In this document: piece by piece, positions 9,290-20,705 of the stretch
Numbering within the stretch: position 1 is the stretch's first letter
Layout of the letters: each line of letters starts with the position of its first letter
DNA from: Ahrensia sp.
GTDB taxonomy: Bacteria; Pseudomonadota; Alphaproteobacteria; Rhizobiales; Rhizobiaceae
DNA length: 64,000 nt
NCBI GenBank assembly: GCA_002698425.1
Contig: NZXU01000050.1
Coordinates: forward strand, 186,001 to 250,000
Direction of reading: 5' to 3'
Made by a program: the position numbers and the translations under genes
Notes under the pieces: generated by a model
Seen by the model: the letters and a program-made list of their open reading frames with translations, nothing else
What the model was told of the DNA's origin: nothing
The model's database searches: none

Positions 9290-10225
9290 GTGGCCCATAC
9301 CGAAGCGCAAAAGGCGGACACCGCCGTCCAGACGCCCGCTCCAGTCAGCGCCGGCGCGATGCGCAGGGCGATGCTGTCGGAGTTCTGGTATTATTTCAGC
9401 CAGAACAAGGGGGCCGTGATCGGCCTCGTCGTGTTCTCGATCATCGTCTTCCTCGCAGTGTTCGCGCCGCTGATCGCCCCGCACAGTCCGAGCCTGCAGA
9501 ACCGCGAGGCGCTGCTTTGGCCGCCGGCCTGGATGGAGGGCGGCACATGGGCCTATCCGCTCGGCACCGACGCGCTCGGGCGGGACATCTTCTCGCGGCT
9601 GATCTTCGGCGCGCGCTTCTCTCTGTTCATCGGCGTCGTCGTCGTCACGCTTTCGGTGTCCGTTGGCGTGATCGTCGGGCTGATCGCCGGCTTCTTCCGC
9701 GGCTGGATCGACACGCTGATCATGCGGGTCATGGATGTGATCCTCGCTTTCCCGTCGCTGCTGTTGGCGCTGGTCCTCGTGGCCATTCTCGGACCCGGAC
9801 TGACCAATGCGATGATCGCCATCGCGCTGATCCTGCAGCCGCATTTCGTGCGTCTCACCCGCGCCTCGGTGCTGGCCGAGCGCGAGCGCGAATATGTTAT
9901 CTCGGCGCGCGTCGCCGGCGCCGGCAAGCTGCGGCTGATGTTCAAGACCATCCTGCCGAACTGCCTGGCGCCGCTGATCGTGCAGGCGACGCTCGCCTTT
10001 TCCAACGCCATCCTCGACGCCGCCGCGCTCGGCTTTCTCGGCGTGGGCGCACAGCCGCCGACGCCGGAATGGGGCACCATGCTGGCCGAGGCGCGCGAAT
10101 TCATCCTGCGCGCCTGGTGGGTGGTTACCCTGCCGGGCCTTGCCATCCTGATCACCGTGCTCGCCATCAACCTGATGGGCGACGGGCTGCGCGACGCGCT
10201 CGACCCGAAACTGAAGCAGAGCTGA
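9290..10225 (+). CDS. dppC: Dipeptide ABC transporter permease DppC
   Basis: Second pore subunit of the dipeptide importer, 311 residues. It carries the OppC-type N-terminal domain (cytoplasmic lead, then a helix near residues 40-62), the conserved [19 protein letters not shown] segment after it, and an EAA loop ([20 protein letters not shown]). The start is GTG at 9290, 4 nt after the dppB stop, and dppD follows after 4 nt, so dppB to dppF are tightly packed and probably translationally coupled. Confidence 0.94.
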   Translation: MAHTEAQKADTAVQTPAPVSAGAMRRAMLSEFWYYFSQNKGAVIGLVVFSIIVFLAVFAPLIAPHSPSLQNREALLWPPAWMEGGTWAYPLGTDALGRDIFSRLIFGARFSLFIGVVVVTLSVSVGVIVGLIAGFFRGWIDTLIMRVMDVILAFPSLLLALVLVAILGPGLTNAMIAIALILQPHFVRLTRASVLAEREREYVISARVAGAGKLRLMFKTILPNCLAPLIVQATLAFSNAILDAAALGFLGVGAQPPTPEWGTMLAEAREFILRAWWVVTLPGLAILITVLAINLMGDGLRDALDPKLKQS

Positions 10226-10229
10226 CACG

Positions 10230-11233
10230 ATGGCGCTTCTCGAAATCGAAAACCTGACGGTCAGCTTCAAGACCTCCGCCGGTCCGTTCAAGGCAGTGGA
10301 CGGCGTATCGCTTTCCTGCGACCGGGGCGAGATCCTGTCGATCGTCGGCGAAAGCGGTTCCGGCAAGTCTGTCGCAATGCTGGCGCTGATGGGGCTCTTG
10401 CCCTGGACCGCGACAGTAACCGCCGACGTCATGCGCTTCGACGGCAAGGACATGCTCGGGCTCTCGGCGCAACAGCGGCGCGGGATCATCGGCAAGGACA
10501 TCACGATGATCTTCCAGGAGCCGATGTCGAGCCTCAATCCGTGCTTCACGGTCGGCTTCCAGATCGGCGAGAGCCTGCGCATCCATCTCGGCATGGACCG
10601 CAAGGCGCGGCGCAAGCGGGCCATCGAACTGCTGAACCTCGTCGGCATTCCGGCGCCGGAGAAGCGGCTCGGCCAATTCCCGCACCAGCTTTCGGGCGGG
10701 ATGAGCCAGCGCGTCATGATCGCCGTGGCGCTCGCCTGCAATCCGAAGCTGCTGATCGCCGACGAACCGACCACGGCGCTGGACGTGACCATCCAGGCGC
10801 AGATCCTCGACCTGCTGATCGAGCTGCAGAAGAGCCATGATATGGGGCTGATCCTGATCACCCACGACATGGGCGTCGTCGCCGAGACGGCGGAACGGGT
10901 GCAGGTGCAATATGCCGGGCAGAAGGTGGAGGAGCAAAATGTTCGCGACCTCTTCCGCGACCCGCATCATCCCTATACCGAGGCCTTGCTGTCGGCGCTG
11001 CCGGAACGGGCGACGCGGCACGGGCGGCTGCCGTCGATCCCTGGCGTGGTGCCGGGCCAAGGCGACCGGCCGTCGGGCTGCCTGTTTTCGCCGCGTTGCA
11101 AATATGCGACCGAACGCTGCGCCCGGGAAGCGGTGCGCCAAGGGCCGGAGTTCGGGCTGGCGCTGTGCAATTACCCGCTGAAGGACGGCGTTCCGACCGG
11201 GCATCCCGACACCGCGCCGGCGGAGGCGAAGTC

Positions 11234-11237
<4 letters not shown>
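10230..11237 (+). CDS. dppD: Dipeptide ABC transporter ATPase DppD
   Basis: One of two cytoplasmic ATPases of the importer, 335 residues. Walker A is GESGSGKS near residue 36, the ABC signature is LSGGMSQR, and Walker B is [12 protein letters not shown] followed by the switch histidine in LITHDMG. The C-terminal oligopeptide/dipeptide extension contains the cysteine-bearing segment [15 protein letters not shown] characteristic of these subunits, which is associated with an Fe-S cluster in some homologues. Its stop overlaps the dppF start (ATGA). Confidence 0.95.
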
Positions 11238-12250
<1,013 letters not shown>

Positions 12251-12370
12251 GACCCGGCGCACCGACCGGCGCGATCGATGCGGCGGAGGGCCGCAGATAT
12301 ATAGCATGCAATGAAAATCGGAATCGGGTATTCTCCGGCGAAAAGGAACCACGCGCATATGGAGGCTCAC

Positions 12371-12877
12371 ATGTCCGCGTCCGCCAAGACCGCCCCGTCC
12401 GGTTATTCCGGCACCCAGATCTCCCTGCACTGGATCGTCTTTCTCGTCATCGTCGCGCAATATGTGCTGCACGAGGCGATCGTCGACGCTTGGCGCGCCG
12501 TCCGGCGCGGCGAGGAATTCGGCTTCGATCCCGTCGTCGCGAGCCACGTCTTCGGCGGCATCCTGATCCTCGTCCTGGTGCTGTGGCGCATCGTGCTCCG
12601 CGTGAAACGCGGCGCGCCCAAGCCGCCGGAACACGAGCCGGCGATCCTCAAGCTCGCGGCCGGCGCAACCCATCTCGGGCTTTATGCGCTACTCCTGCTG
12701 ATGCCGCTTTCCGGCATCGCGGCATGGTTCGGCAATGTCGAGGCCGCCGCGGAAGCCCATGAGGTGATGCGGCTTCTCCTACTGGCGCTGATCGTGATCC
12801 ACATCGCCGGCGCGCTCTACCAGCGTTTCATCCTCAAGACCGATGTGATGACGCGGATGGTGAAACCCCAAGCCTGA
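12371..12877 (+). CDS. Cytochrome b561-type membrane protein
   Basis: Di-haem b membrane protein of the bacterial cytochrome b561 family, 168 residues and four helices. Candidate haem ligands are H in SLHWIVFLVIVAQY, H in ASHVFGGIL, H in ATHLGLYALLLLMPLSG and H in IHIAGALYQRF. The motif LLLMPLSG and the ending ALYQRFI match the family. Members oxidise quinol or quench superoxide at the membrane; the partner is not evident. The start at 12371 has GGAGG five bases upstream and was preferred to an upstream ATG that lacks one. Confidence 0.85.
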   Translation: MSASAKTAPSGYSGTQISLHWIVFLVIVAQYVLHEAIVDAWRAVRRGEEFGFDPVVASHVFGGILILVLVLWRIVLRVKRGAPKPPEHEPAILKLAAGATHLGLYALLLLMPLSGIAAWFGNVEAAAEAHEVMRLLLLALIVIHIAGALYQRFILKTDVMTRMVKPQA

Positions 12878-13003
12878 GAAAGCGTTCGCGCGCGCGGAAC
12901 CGATCGGCTGGAAAAACGTTCACGTTGAAGGTAGTCTTGCCGCGGGGCGGGAATGCCATGTTCTGTCCGTGGCCGATGGCCCGGCATTTACGGGAGTAGA
13001 TTC

Positions 13004-13261
13004 ATGAAAATGCTTTCTCTGGCTGTGGTCATCGTTTCCGCCGGCGCGCTGGCTGCCTGCACGTCGGCCGAGCGAACCGCGACAGGCGCGGGCGCGGGCG
13101 CCATCGTCGGCGCGGCGGTCTCGTCCAATCCGCTGGCGGGCGCCGCGATCGGCGCCGTGATCGGCGGCTTCGGCACCTATATCGCCGAGGTGGCGGACGG
13201 CCAGTGCCAGTACCGTAACTCCAGGGGCGAGATCTACACGACCCGCTGCCACTGGCTTTAA
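13004..13261 (+). CDS. Small glycine-zipper lipoprotein
   Basis: Exported lipoprotein of 85 residues. The signal peptide ends in the lipobox LAAC (residues 16-19 region), so the cysteine would be acylated. The mature part contains a glycine-zipper helix (GAGAGAIVGAAVSSNPLAGA) as in outer-membrane SlyB/YMGG-like proteins, then a short tail with two cysteines (GQCQYRNSRGEIYTTRCHW). No enzymatic role is suggested; it probably has a structural role in the envelope. The ribosome site is GGGAG before the ATG at 13004. Confidence 0.75.
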   Translation: MKMLSLAVVIVSAGALAACTSAERTATGAGAGAIVGAAVSSNPLAGAAIGAVIGGFGTYIAEVADGQCQYRNSRGEIYTTRCHWL

Positions 13262-13409
13262 GCTTCGCCTGACTTTTTCCGGCAATCGGCCTCCGCCGTC
13301 ATGGCGGGGGCATTTCGGCGTTTCGCCGGCATCGTGGCGAGATCCGGGCGATTAACATCTTTCCAAACATGGCGGCGTATAGATCGGTTTTTCCCAACCG
13401 GGTGACGCC

Positions 13410-13703
13410 ATGCTCCTCCAGATCCTCGCGTTTCTTCTCGCCATCAACCTGTTCGCCTTCGCGGCGTTCGGCTGGGACAAGCGGCAGGCGCGGCTCGGCG
13501 GCTGGCGGGTGAAGGAATCGACCTTGCTGATGCTGGCGCTTCTCGGCGGATCGCCCGGGGCATTCGCCGGGCGGGCGGTTTTCAGGCACAAGACGCGCAA
13601 GCAGCCCTTCGTGGCGCAGCTCTGGCTGGTGGTGGTTCTGCAGGCCGCGGCGGCCGTGGCCGCATATTGGCACTTTTTCGTCCAGCCGCTTCCGTTCTCT
13701 TAA
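13410..13703 (+). CDS. DUF1294 small membrane protein
   Basis: Protein of 97 residues with an N-terminal membrane helix, the conserved segment FGWDKRQARLGGWRVKE, a second helix around LLMLALLGGSPGAFAG, the conserved FRHKTRKQPF and a final helix. These match DUF1294, a widespread family of unknown function that in some bacteria is fused to a cold-shock domain. It appears monocistronic. Confidence 0.8.
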   Translation: MLLQILAFLLAINLFAFAAFGWDKRQARLGGWRVKESTLLMLALLGGSPGAFAGRAVFRHKTRKQPFVAQLWLVVVLQAAAAVAAYWHFFVQPLPFS

Positions 13704-13758
13704 CACGCGGCGGGCGGATGAACGCTGCGTCAACCGGTGAAACCGATCCGCCGGCCCG

Positions 13759-13801
13759 GCCATTTCGTAGGAAACACCGTGAAAGGAGTTTACGAAATGG
13801 C
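13759..13801 (+). promoter_or_regulatory. Perfect inverted repeat enclosing the ribosome site and start codon
   Basis: GCCATTTCGTA (13759-13769) is the exact reverse complement of TACGAAATGGC (13791-13801). The right arm contains the ATG of the 42-residue gene, and the Shine-Dalgarno sequence AAGGAG lies in the loop. In mRNA the 11-bp helix would hide the start codon, which suggests translational control such as temperature or ribosome-dependent opening. At DNA level it could instead be an operator. No factor is known. Confidence 0.5.
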
Positions 13802-13925
13802 AGAGACCGAAGTGAAGAAGACAGAAGCCCGGCAGGGCATAGAAACGCACCGGGTGCGCTGGGTGCTCGGCGTATCGCTTGCGCTGGCCGCAGCGATCCT
13901 GATCGTCGTGCTCGCCATCTGGTAG
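13797..13925 (+). CDS. 42-residue single-helix membrane protein
   Basis: Short gene with a good ribosome site (AAGGAG, 13783-13788). The product has a charged N-terminal half (AETEVKKTEARQGIETHRVR) and one C-terminal membrane helix (WVLGVSLALAAAILIVVLAIW), like many small bacterial membrane proteins. The start codon lies in a perfect 11-bp inverted repeat. Function unknown. It could help assemble or regulate a membrane partner. Confidence 0.6.
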   Translation: MAETEVKKTEARQGIETHRVRWVLGVSLALAAAILIVVLAIW

Positions 13926-14235
13926 GCGCGCGGTTGCGCGGCACTGCCTTATTCCACCAATCGCTCGCGTCGTAGTTCATGCGGGACAGGATGGGGGCGG
14001 TGGATGGTGGAGGCTTTTTTATCCGCTGTGTTAGCGGCTTGGGGTTGAGGCTCGTCTAATTGCTGAGAGCCGGTGCCCACTATCCCGCAAAAGCTAAGGA
14101 CTTCGCGAAGCCAAGTCCTTAGCTTTTTCCGGCGCTCCGCTATGGCTCCGCGCGTTCGTCACTCCAATCGACAAATCGTTGCCGATTGGCCGGCTACGCC
14201 GACCACTCCTCACCCCACCAAGGAGGAGAGGGAGC
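13926..14235. other. Structured intergenic region downstream of gyrB
   Basis: About 310 bp with no convincing gene. It contains a 15-bp perfect hairpin (14089-14127) and a smaller inverted repeat CCAATCG/CGATTGG (14164-14170 with 14183-14189). It may be a dispersed intergenic repeat, but only one copy is seen in this window. Confidence 0.4.
14089..14128. terminator. Strong hairpin terminator, probably for gyrB
   Basis: Perfect 15-bp stem (14089-14103 with 14113-14127) with a 9-nt loop. It ends in five T on the + strand and has four A at the start, giving a T-run on the opposite strand, so it can stop transcription from both directions. It lies about 110 bp past the gyrB stop. Confidence 0.7.
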
Positions 14236-16761
<2,526 letters not shown>

Positions 16762-16809
16762 TCAAACATATAGGATTTTCAGGGGGAAATGCCAAATGCG
16801 GCGGGCGAT

Positions 16810-17538
16810 TCAGGCAAGGGCGAGCACCGCGGCGAGCAGCAGGATCGCCGCCGCGCCACAAAGCCCGTCGCGGCGGCGCAACCGAGGGGCGCCGACGACG
16901 GTTCGCGGACGACCGCCGGTAAGGCCGCGCGTTTCCATGGCGATGGCGGCGCGGCCGGCCCGGCGGATGGCGAAAGCGAGCAGCGGCACGACCAGCGAGG
17001 CGGTCTCTACGGGTCCGGGAATGCGGCGCGGCGGACGGCCGGTTCGCATGGCGCGAGCAAGACGGATCTGCTGCGCCTGCGCCGCGAGATCGGGCACCAG
17101 CAGCATGGCGGCAAACAGCGCATGGGCGATGCGCGGCGACAGGCGGACATGCAGCATCAGCGCCTTGACGAGGCCGGCGGGGTCGGTGGTCAGCGCGAAC
17201 AGCGCCGAAACCATGCCGCAGGCGACGGCGCGCAGGAACAGGACGATCCCCGGCGCCACGGCGCTGGAGGCAAAAAGCGCCTCGCCGGCCATGCGCTCGG
17301 CATAGGCGCTCTCCTCGCCGAACATCACGCTCGTCGTCAGGAATCCGGCGCCGAACAAGGCAAACGGCAGCATCAGGACGATGACGAGGAGCGGCGAGCG
17401 ACGCTCGACGGCAACCAGCAAGAAGGCGACCAGCGCAATCACCGCGAGCTGAAAACCAGCGTCGAAGACCAACACCGAGGCAGCGATCCAGACAAGGCAG
17501 ACGGCGAGCTTGGGCAGCGGATGGAATGCAGTCAGCAC
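16810..17538 (-). CDS. ykoC: ECF transporter T component YkoC (thiamine-precursor uptake)
   Basis: Energy-coupling-factor transmembrane component, 242 residues, which links the ATPases to the substrate-binding subunit YkoE. It begins with the EcfT-type segment HPLPKLAVCLVW, has about five helices, and carries the coupling motif with the A-R-G signature near RLARAMRTGR and METRGLTGGRPR. The start is GTG and overlaps the ykoD stop by 7 nt. It is the last gene of the riboswitch-controlled ykoFEDC operon, so thiamine or its pyrimidine precursor is the likely substrate. Confidence 0.85.
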   Translation of the reverse strand: MLTAFHPLPKLAVCLVWIAASVLVFDAGFQLAVIALVAFLLVAVERRSPLLVIVLMLPFALFGAGFLTTSVMFGEESAYAERMAGEALFASSAVAPGIVLFLRAVACGMVSALFALTTDPAGLVKALMLHVRLSPRIAHALFAAMLLVPDLAAQAQQIRLARAMRTGRPPRRIPGPVETASLVVPLLAFAIRRAGRAAIAMETRGLTGGRPRTVVGAPRLRRRDGLCGAAAILLLAAVLALA

Positions 17539-19196
17539 GGTGCGTGGCGCTCCAGCCAGGACAGCGCCGGCGCGATTGGCGGCGGCGCGAGGCCGGCATA
17601 GTCGATCAGGAGAGGATCGGACAGAAGGTGCTGCGCGGACCCGTCGGCGAGCATGGCGCCGCCGACAAGGATGACCGCGCGCCGACAGGTCTTGAGCGCG
17701 AAGCCGGTATCGTGGGTGATGACCGCGACGGCGCGGCCCCGGGCGCGCAAGCCGGCGATCAGCGCGGCGACGTCGGCAATGCCCCGCGCATCGAGCCCGG
17801 CGGTCGGCTCGTCGAGCACGATCAGCGGGAAGCGGCGGTCGGCGGCGAGCGTGGCGAGAGCGAGACGGCGCTTCTGGCCCTGCGACAGTTCGAAGGGGTG
17901 TAGGTCTTCGAGACCGTCCAGCCGCCAGGCATAGAGATCGCGCCGCGCAGCCTCGCGGCGGTCGCGGGGCAAAAGCGCCCGATCCTGCGCATCGGCGAGT
18001 TCCTCGATGACGGAGCCGGCGACGAACTGGTTTTCCGGGTTCTGGAAGGCCATGCCGCCGGGCGGCCCCTCGCGGCGGCCACCGGCGAGGCGAAGCAGCC
18101 CGGCAAGGCTCGCTCCGAGCGTTGACTTGCCTGCGCCGTTAGCACCGAGGATCGCGACGGCCTCGCCGCGTCTCAGTTCGAGAGTGATGCCGTTGAGGAC
18201 CGGCTTGCCGAAGAGCGGCGCGCAGACGGCCTTTTCCAGCCGAACGACGGGTTCGCCGTCAGCGGCTCCGGCGGGCGCTATTCGCTCGTCGACGAAGGCG
18301 CGGATCACTGGCGCGGCCGCCGCCGCGTTCCCCAGGCCAATTCCCGTCAGCGCCTCGGAAACCGTCAGCGGCGGACGGGCGGGCGCCAGTCCCGCATCGG
18401 ACAGGAGCGCATCCAGTTCGGCGGCGGCCGGCAGGGCGATGCCGAGGGCGGCAAGGTCTCGGTACCGGCTGCGGAACAGTGCGCGCGGCGGACCGTCGGC
18501 AGCGATACGGCCGTCCGCCGCCATGACGACGACGCGGTCGAAACAGGCTACAAGCTCGTCGACCCGATGGTCGATGACGAGGAAACTGCGCGCGCGGAAA
18601 CTGCCCAGCATGAAGGAGCGGAAGCGCTCGGCGGCGGCCGGGGCGAGATGGGCCGTCGGCTCGTCGGCGAGGAAAAGCGGCGCTTCCTGCGCGATTGTCG
18701 CGGCGAGCGCGACGAGCTGCTTCTCGCCGCCGGAAAGCGTCGCGACGCGCCGATCTCGCATCGCCTCGGGCAAGCCCGCCTGCCGCATCGCGCCGGTGAC
18801 CCGGCGAACGATCTCCGGCTCCGGCACGGCCCGGTTTTCCAGCGCGAACGCGATCTCGTCGCCGACCCGCAGGCCGCACAGCGTCTGGTCGGCGTCCTGG
18901 AACAGACGCGCGACATCGGCGCTCCAGCCGGACGGAAGCCGGGCGGCGGCCGGCAATCCGCCAACGCTAACCTCGCCCCCGACATGAGCGGGAACGATGC
19001 CTGGGACGATGCCGGTCAGGGCATTGAGCAGCGTGGACTTGCCGCAACCGGTCGGCCCCAGCAGAAGGACTCGCTCGCCGCGGCGCAGTTCGAGCGAGAC
19101 GGGGCCGACGGCATCGGCTCCGCGAAAGGGGTAGCGTACCGTGACGCCACGCCAATGCGCAGCCGCGCGGTCAGGCGCCTGCCGAGCGCAGGTCAT
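17532..19196 (-). CDS. ykoD: ECF transporter double ATPase YkoD
   Basis: One polypeptide of 554 residues containing both ATPase modules of an ECF importer. The first has GPTGCGKST, LSGGEKQ and FLADEPTAHL; the second has GANGAGKST, LSQGQKRR and IVLDEPTAGLD. This fused arrangement, next to ykoE and ykoC, identifies the YkoEDC thiamine/hydroxymethylpyrimidine type rather than cobalt or biotin systems, which use separate ATPases. It overlaps ykoE by 26 nt and ykoC by 7 nt, consistent with coupled translation. Confidence 0.9.
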   Translation of the reverse strand: MTCARQAPDRAAAHWRGVTVRYPFRGADAVGPVSLELRRGERVLLLGPTGCGKSTLLNALTGIVPGIVPAHVGGEVSVGGLPAAARLPSGWSADVARLFQDADQTLCGLRVGDEIAFALENRAVPEPEIVRRVTGAMRQAGLPEAMRDRRVATLSGGEKQLVALAATIAQEAPLFLADEPTAHLAPAAAERFRSFMLGSFRARSFLVIDHRVDELVACFDRVVVMAADGRIAADGPPRALFRSRYRDLAALGIALPAAAELDALLSDAGLAPARPPLTVSEALTGIGLGNAAAAAPVIRAFVDERIAPAGAADGEPVVRLEKAVCAPLFGKPVLNGITLELRRGEAVAILGANGAGKSTLGASLAGLLRLAGGRREGPPGGMAFQNPENQFVAGSVIEELADAQDRALLPRDRREAARRDLYAWRLDGLEDLHPFELSQGQKRRLALATLAADRRFPLIVLDEPTAGLDARGIADVAALIAGLRARGRAVAVITHDTGFALKTCRRAVILVGGAMLADGSAQHLLSDPLLIDYAGLAPPPIAPALSWLERHAPC

Positions 19197-19755
19197 GGTC
19201 GATCCTCAGGCCGGACAAAACGCCGGTGCGATAGAGCGCCTTGACGACCAGATGGCCGGCGAGACCGCCGAGCAGCGCGCCGCTCAGGCAGCGGATGACG
19301 AACATAGCGGCGAGAAGGCCGGGCGCCAGCGCACCGTAGTCGAAGCGGATCCAGGTGTAGATAAAGGAAAAGACCGCGGACCCAACACCGGCCAGCATCA
19401 GCACGGGGAGACGATAGTTTCGCCACCGCGTGGCGGCGAAGACCGCCTCGGCGCCTGCGCCCTGGACCAAGCCGGTGACGAGCAGAAGCAGGCCCGCCGG
19501 ACTGCCGAGCAAGACCTGCACGAAGGCGGCAAGGAATTCGGAGAGCAACGCCGCGCCGGGCTTGCGAATGATCGCCGCGGCGATGATGGAGACGATAAAC
19601 CAGAAGCCCATGACGACATCCATGGTGACGGCGCCGAAGATCGCCTGGGCGACGAGCCAGACCTGCACCCAGCCGAGATAGAGGACGGCGAAGACCGCGC
19701 CGAGCACGGCGACGGTCAGGATTTCACGCAGGGTCCAACGATAGGATGTGTCCAT
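19171..19755 (-). CDS. ykoE: ECF transporter substrate-binding subunit YkoE
   Basis: Membrane S-component of 194 residues with five to six helices. The N-terminal WTLREILTVAVLGAVFAVLY and the central FWFIVSIIAAAIIRKPGAAL match the YkoE family, proposed to bind hydroxymethylpyrimidine or thiamine. The C-terminal GALLGGLAGHLVVKAL contains small-residue packing typical of S-components that contact EcfT. It lies between ykoF and ykoD on the riboswitch-controlled transcript. Confidence 0.88.
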   Translation of the reverse strand: MDTSYRWTLREILTVAVLGAVFAVLYLGWVQVWLVAQAIFGAVTMDVVMGFWFIVSIIAAAIIRKPGAALLSEFLAAFVQVLLGSPAGLLLLVTGLVQGAGAEAVFAATRWRNYRLPVLMLAGVGSAVFSFIYTWIRFDYGALAPGLLAAMFVIRCLSGALLGGLAGHLVVKALYRTGVLSGLRIDHDLRSAGA

Positions 19756-19824
19756 GACGAATACCTCGCGGGTTGACGGACGAAGAGGATAAGGCGGGAA
19801 ACGAAGGCGGCCGGACGCTGCGCG

Positions 19825-20439
19825 TCAGGCGGCCCTGGAGGGGCTGTTGGCCGAGATCTTCATGTCCATGGCGACATGGCCTTCTTCCGGCGCACCGAAG
19901 CGCAGAAAGGCCTCCGACAGGGTCGCGAAGACGGGGCCGGCGTCACCGCGCAGTTTGGTGCAGAAGTTCTTCGGCCGATCGAAGACACCGGATTCCCTGA
20001 GGAAATCGATGCAGCCATAGATCTCGTCCATGTGCTGCCCCTCGCCCAGCGGATAGAGCGAGAAATGCGCGGCGACGTCCTGGCCCGTGACCGCCACTTC
20101 GGCGACCGCCTGTTTCGCGGCGACGATGCGCCCGGCAAGCGGCGAAACCGAGCCGACGCTGCCCAGAGGCGTGCAGATGTCGTCGTCCGGATGGCCCGGG
20201 CAGCCGCGCGAAACGGTCGCGGACAGGACACAGTGGATGCCGCCCGAAGACGCCGCGACGAAGAGGTCGCGCATGGCAGGGAAGAGCAGTTCCGGCGGCC
20301 CGACGATCAGCGTTGTGAGGTCGTCGGTCTCGATATGGAATTTGGGACGGTAGGGGTCGAGCGCGGACAATGCGCCGAGAATGACGCCGACGAAATCGTC
20401 GGACATGGGATAGAGTGCAACTTGCGCGCCTGAATACAT
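19825..20439 (-). CDS. ykoF: Thiamine/HMP-binding protein YkoF
   Basis: Soluble thiamine-binding protein of 204 residues made of two similar halves of the YkoF fold: the first opens MYSGAQVALYPMSDDFVGVI and the second VSPLAGRIVAAKQAVAEVAV with AHFSLYPLG. The B. subtilis homologue binds thiamine or its pyrimidine part. No signal peptide is present, so it acts in the cytoplasm, perhaps receiving imported ligand or feeding back on uptake. It is the first gene after the TPP riboswitch; its ribosome site (GAGG) directly follows the riboswitch P1 helix. Confidence 0.87.
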   Translation of the reverse strand: MYSGAQVALYPMSDDFVGVILGALSALDPYRPKFHIETDDLTTLIVGPPELLFPAMRDLFVAASSGGIHCVLSATVSRGCPGHPDDDICTPLGSVGSVSPLAGRIVAAKQAVAEVAVTGQDVAAHFSLYPLGEGQHMDEIYGCIDFLRESGVFDRPKNFCTKLRGDAGPVFATLSEAFLRFGAPEEGHVAMDMKISANSPSRAA

Positions 20440-20444
20440 CTTCG

Positions 20445-20532
20445 CCTCGCTCCGCTGGCATTAACCAGATCAGCTTCTAGGGTCCGAAGGCTTGGCGCCT
20501 TGCATCTCAGCCCCGGCAATACGGAGCTCCCC
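20445..20532 (-). promoter_or_regulatory. TPP riboswitch (THI element)
   Basis: Read on the minus strand, the leader holds the THI-box core: GGGGCTGAGA, then ACCC, then CTGATCTGGTTAATGCCAGC with the closing CGGAG. The 5' GCTCCG (minus strand of 20522-20527) pairs with CGGAGC (20449-20454) to close the P1 helix. The ykoF Shine-Dalgarno GAGG (20445-20448) starts at the end of P1, so ligand-stabilised P1 could block ribosome binding. This puts ykoFEDC under repression by thiamine diphosphate. Confidence 0.93.
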
Positions 20533-20705
20533 TGTCGATAGCGCATTGGGTAACACCCGCCGAATGCAGGGTGCAAGGGGGAAATTGCAATGACGTAACG
20601 TGATGCGTACCGGCGGTTGGCAAGCCGACGCGGAGTCAACTAAAGGTATAAGTGGCCGCAGGACCGCGGCCATTTGTTGCGAGTTTTGCTTTTGCAGGTG
20701 CGAGA

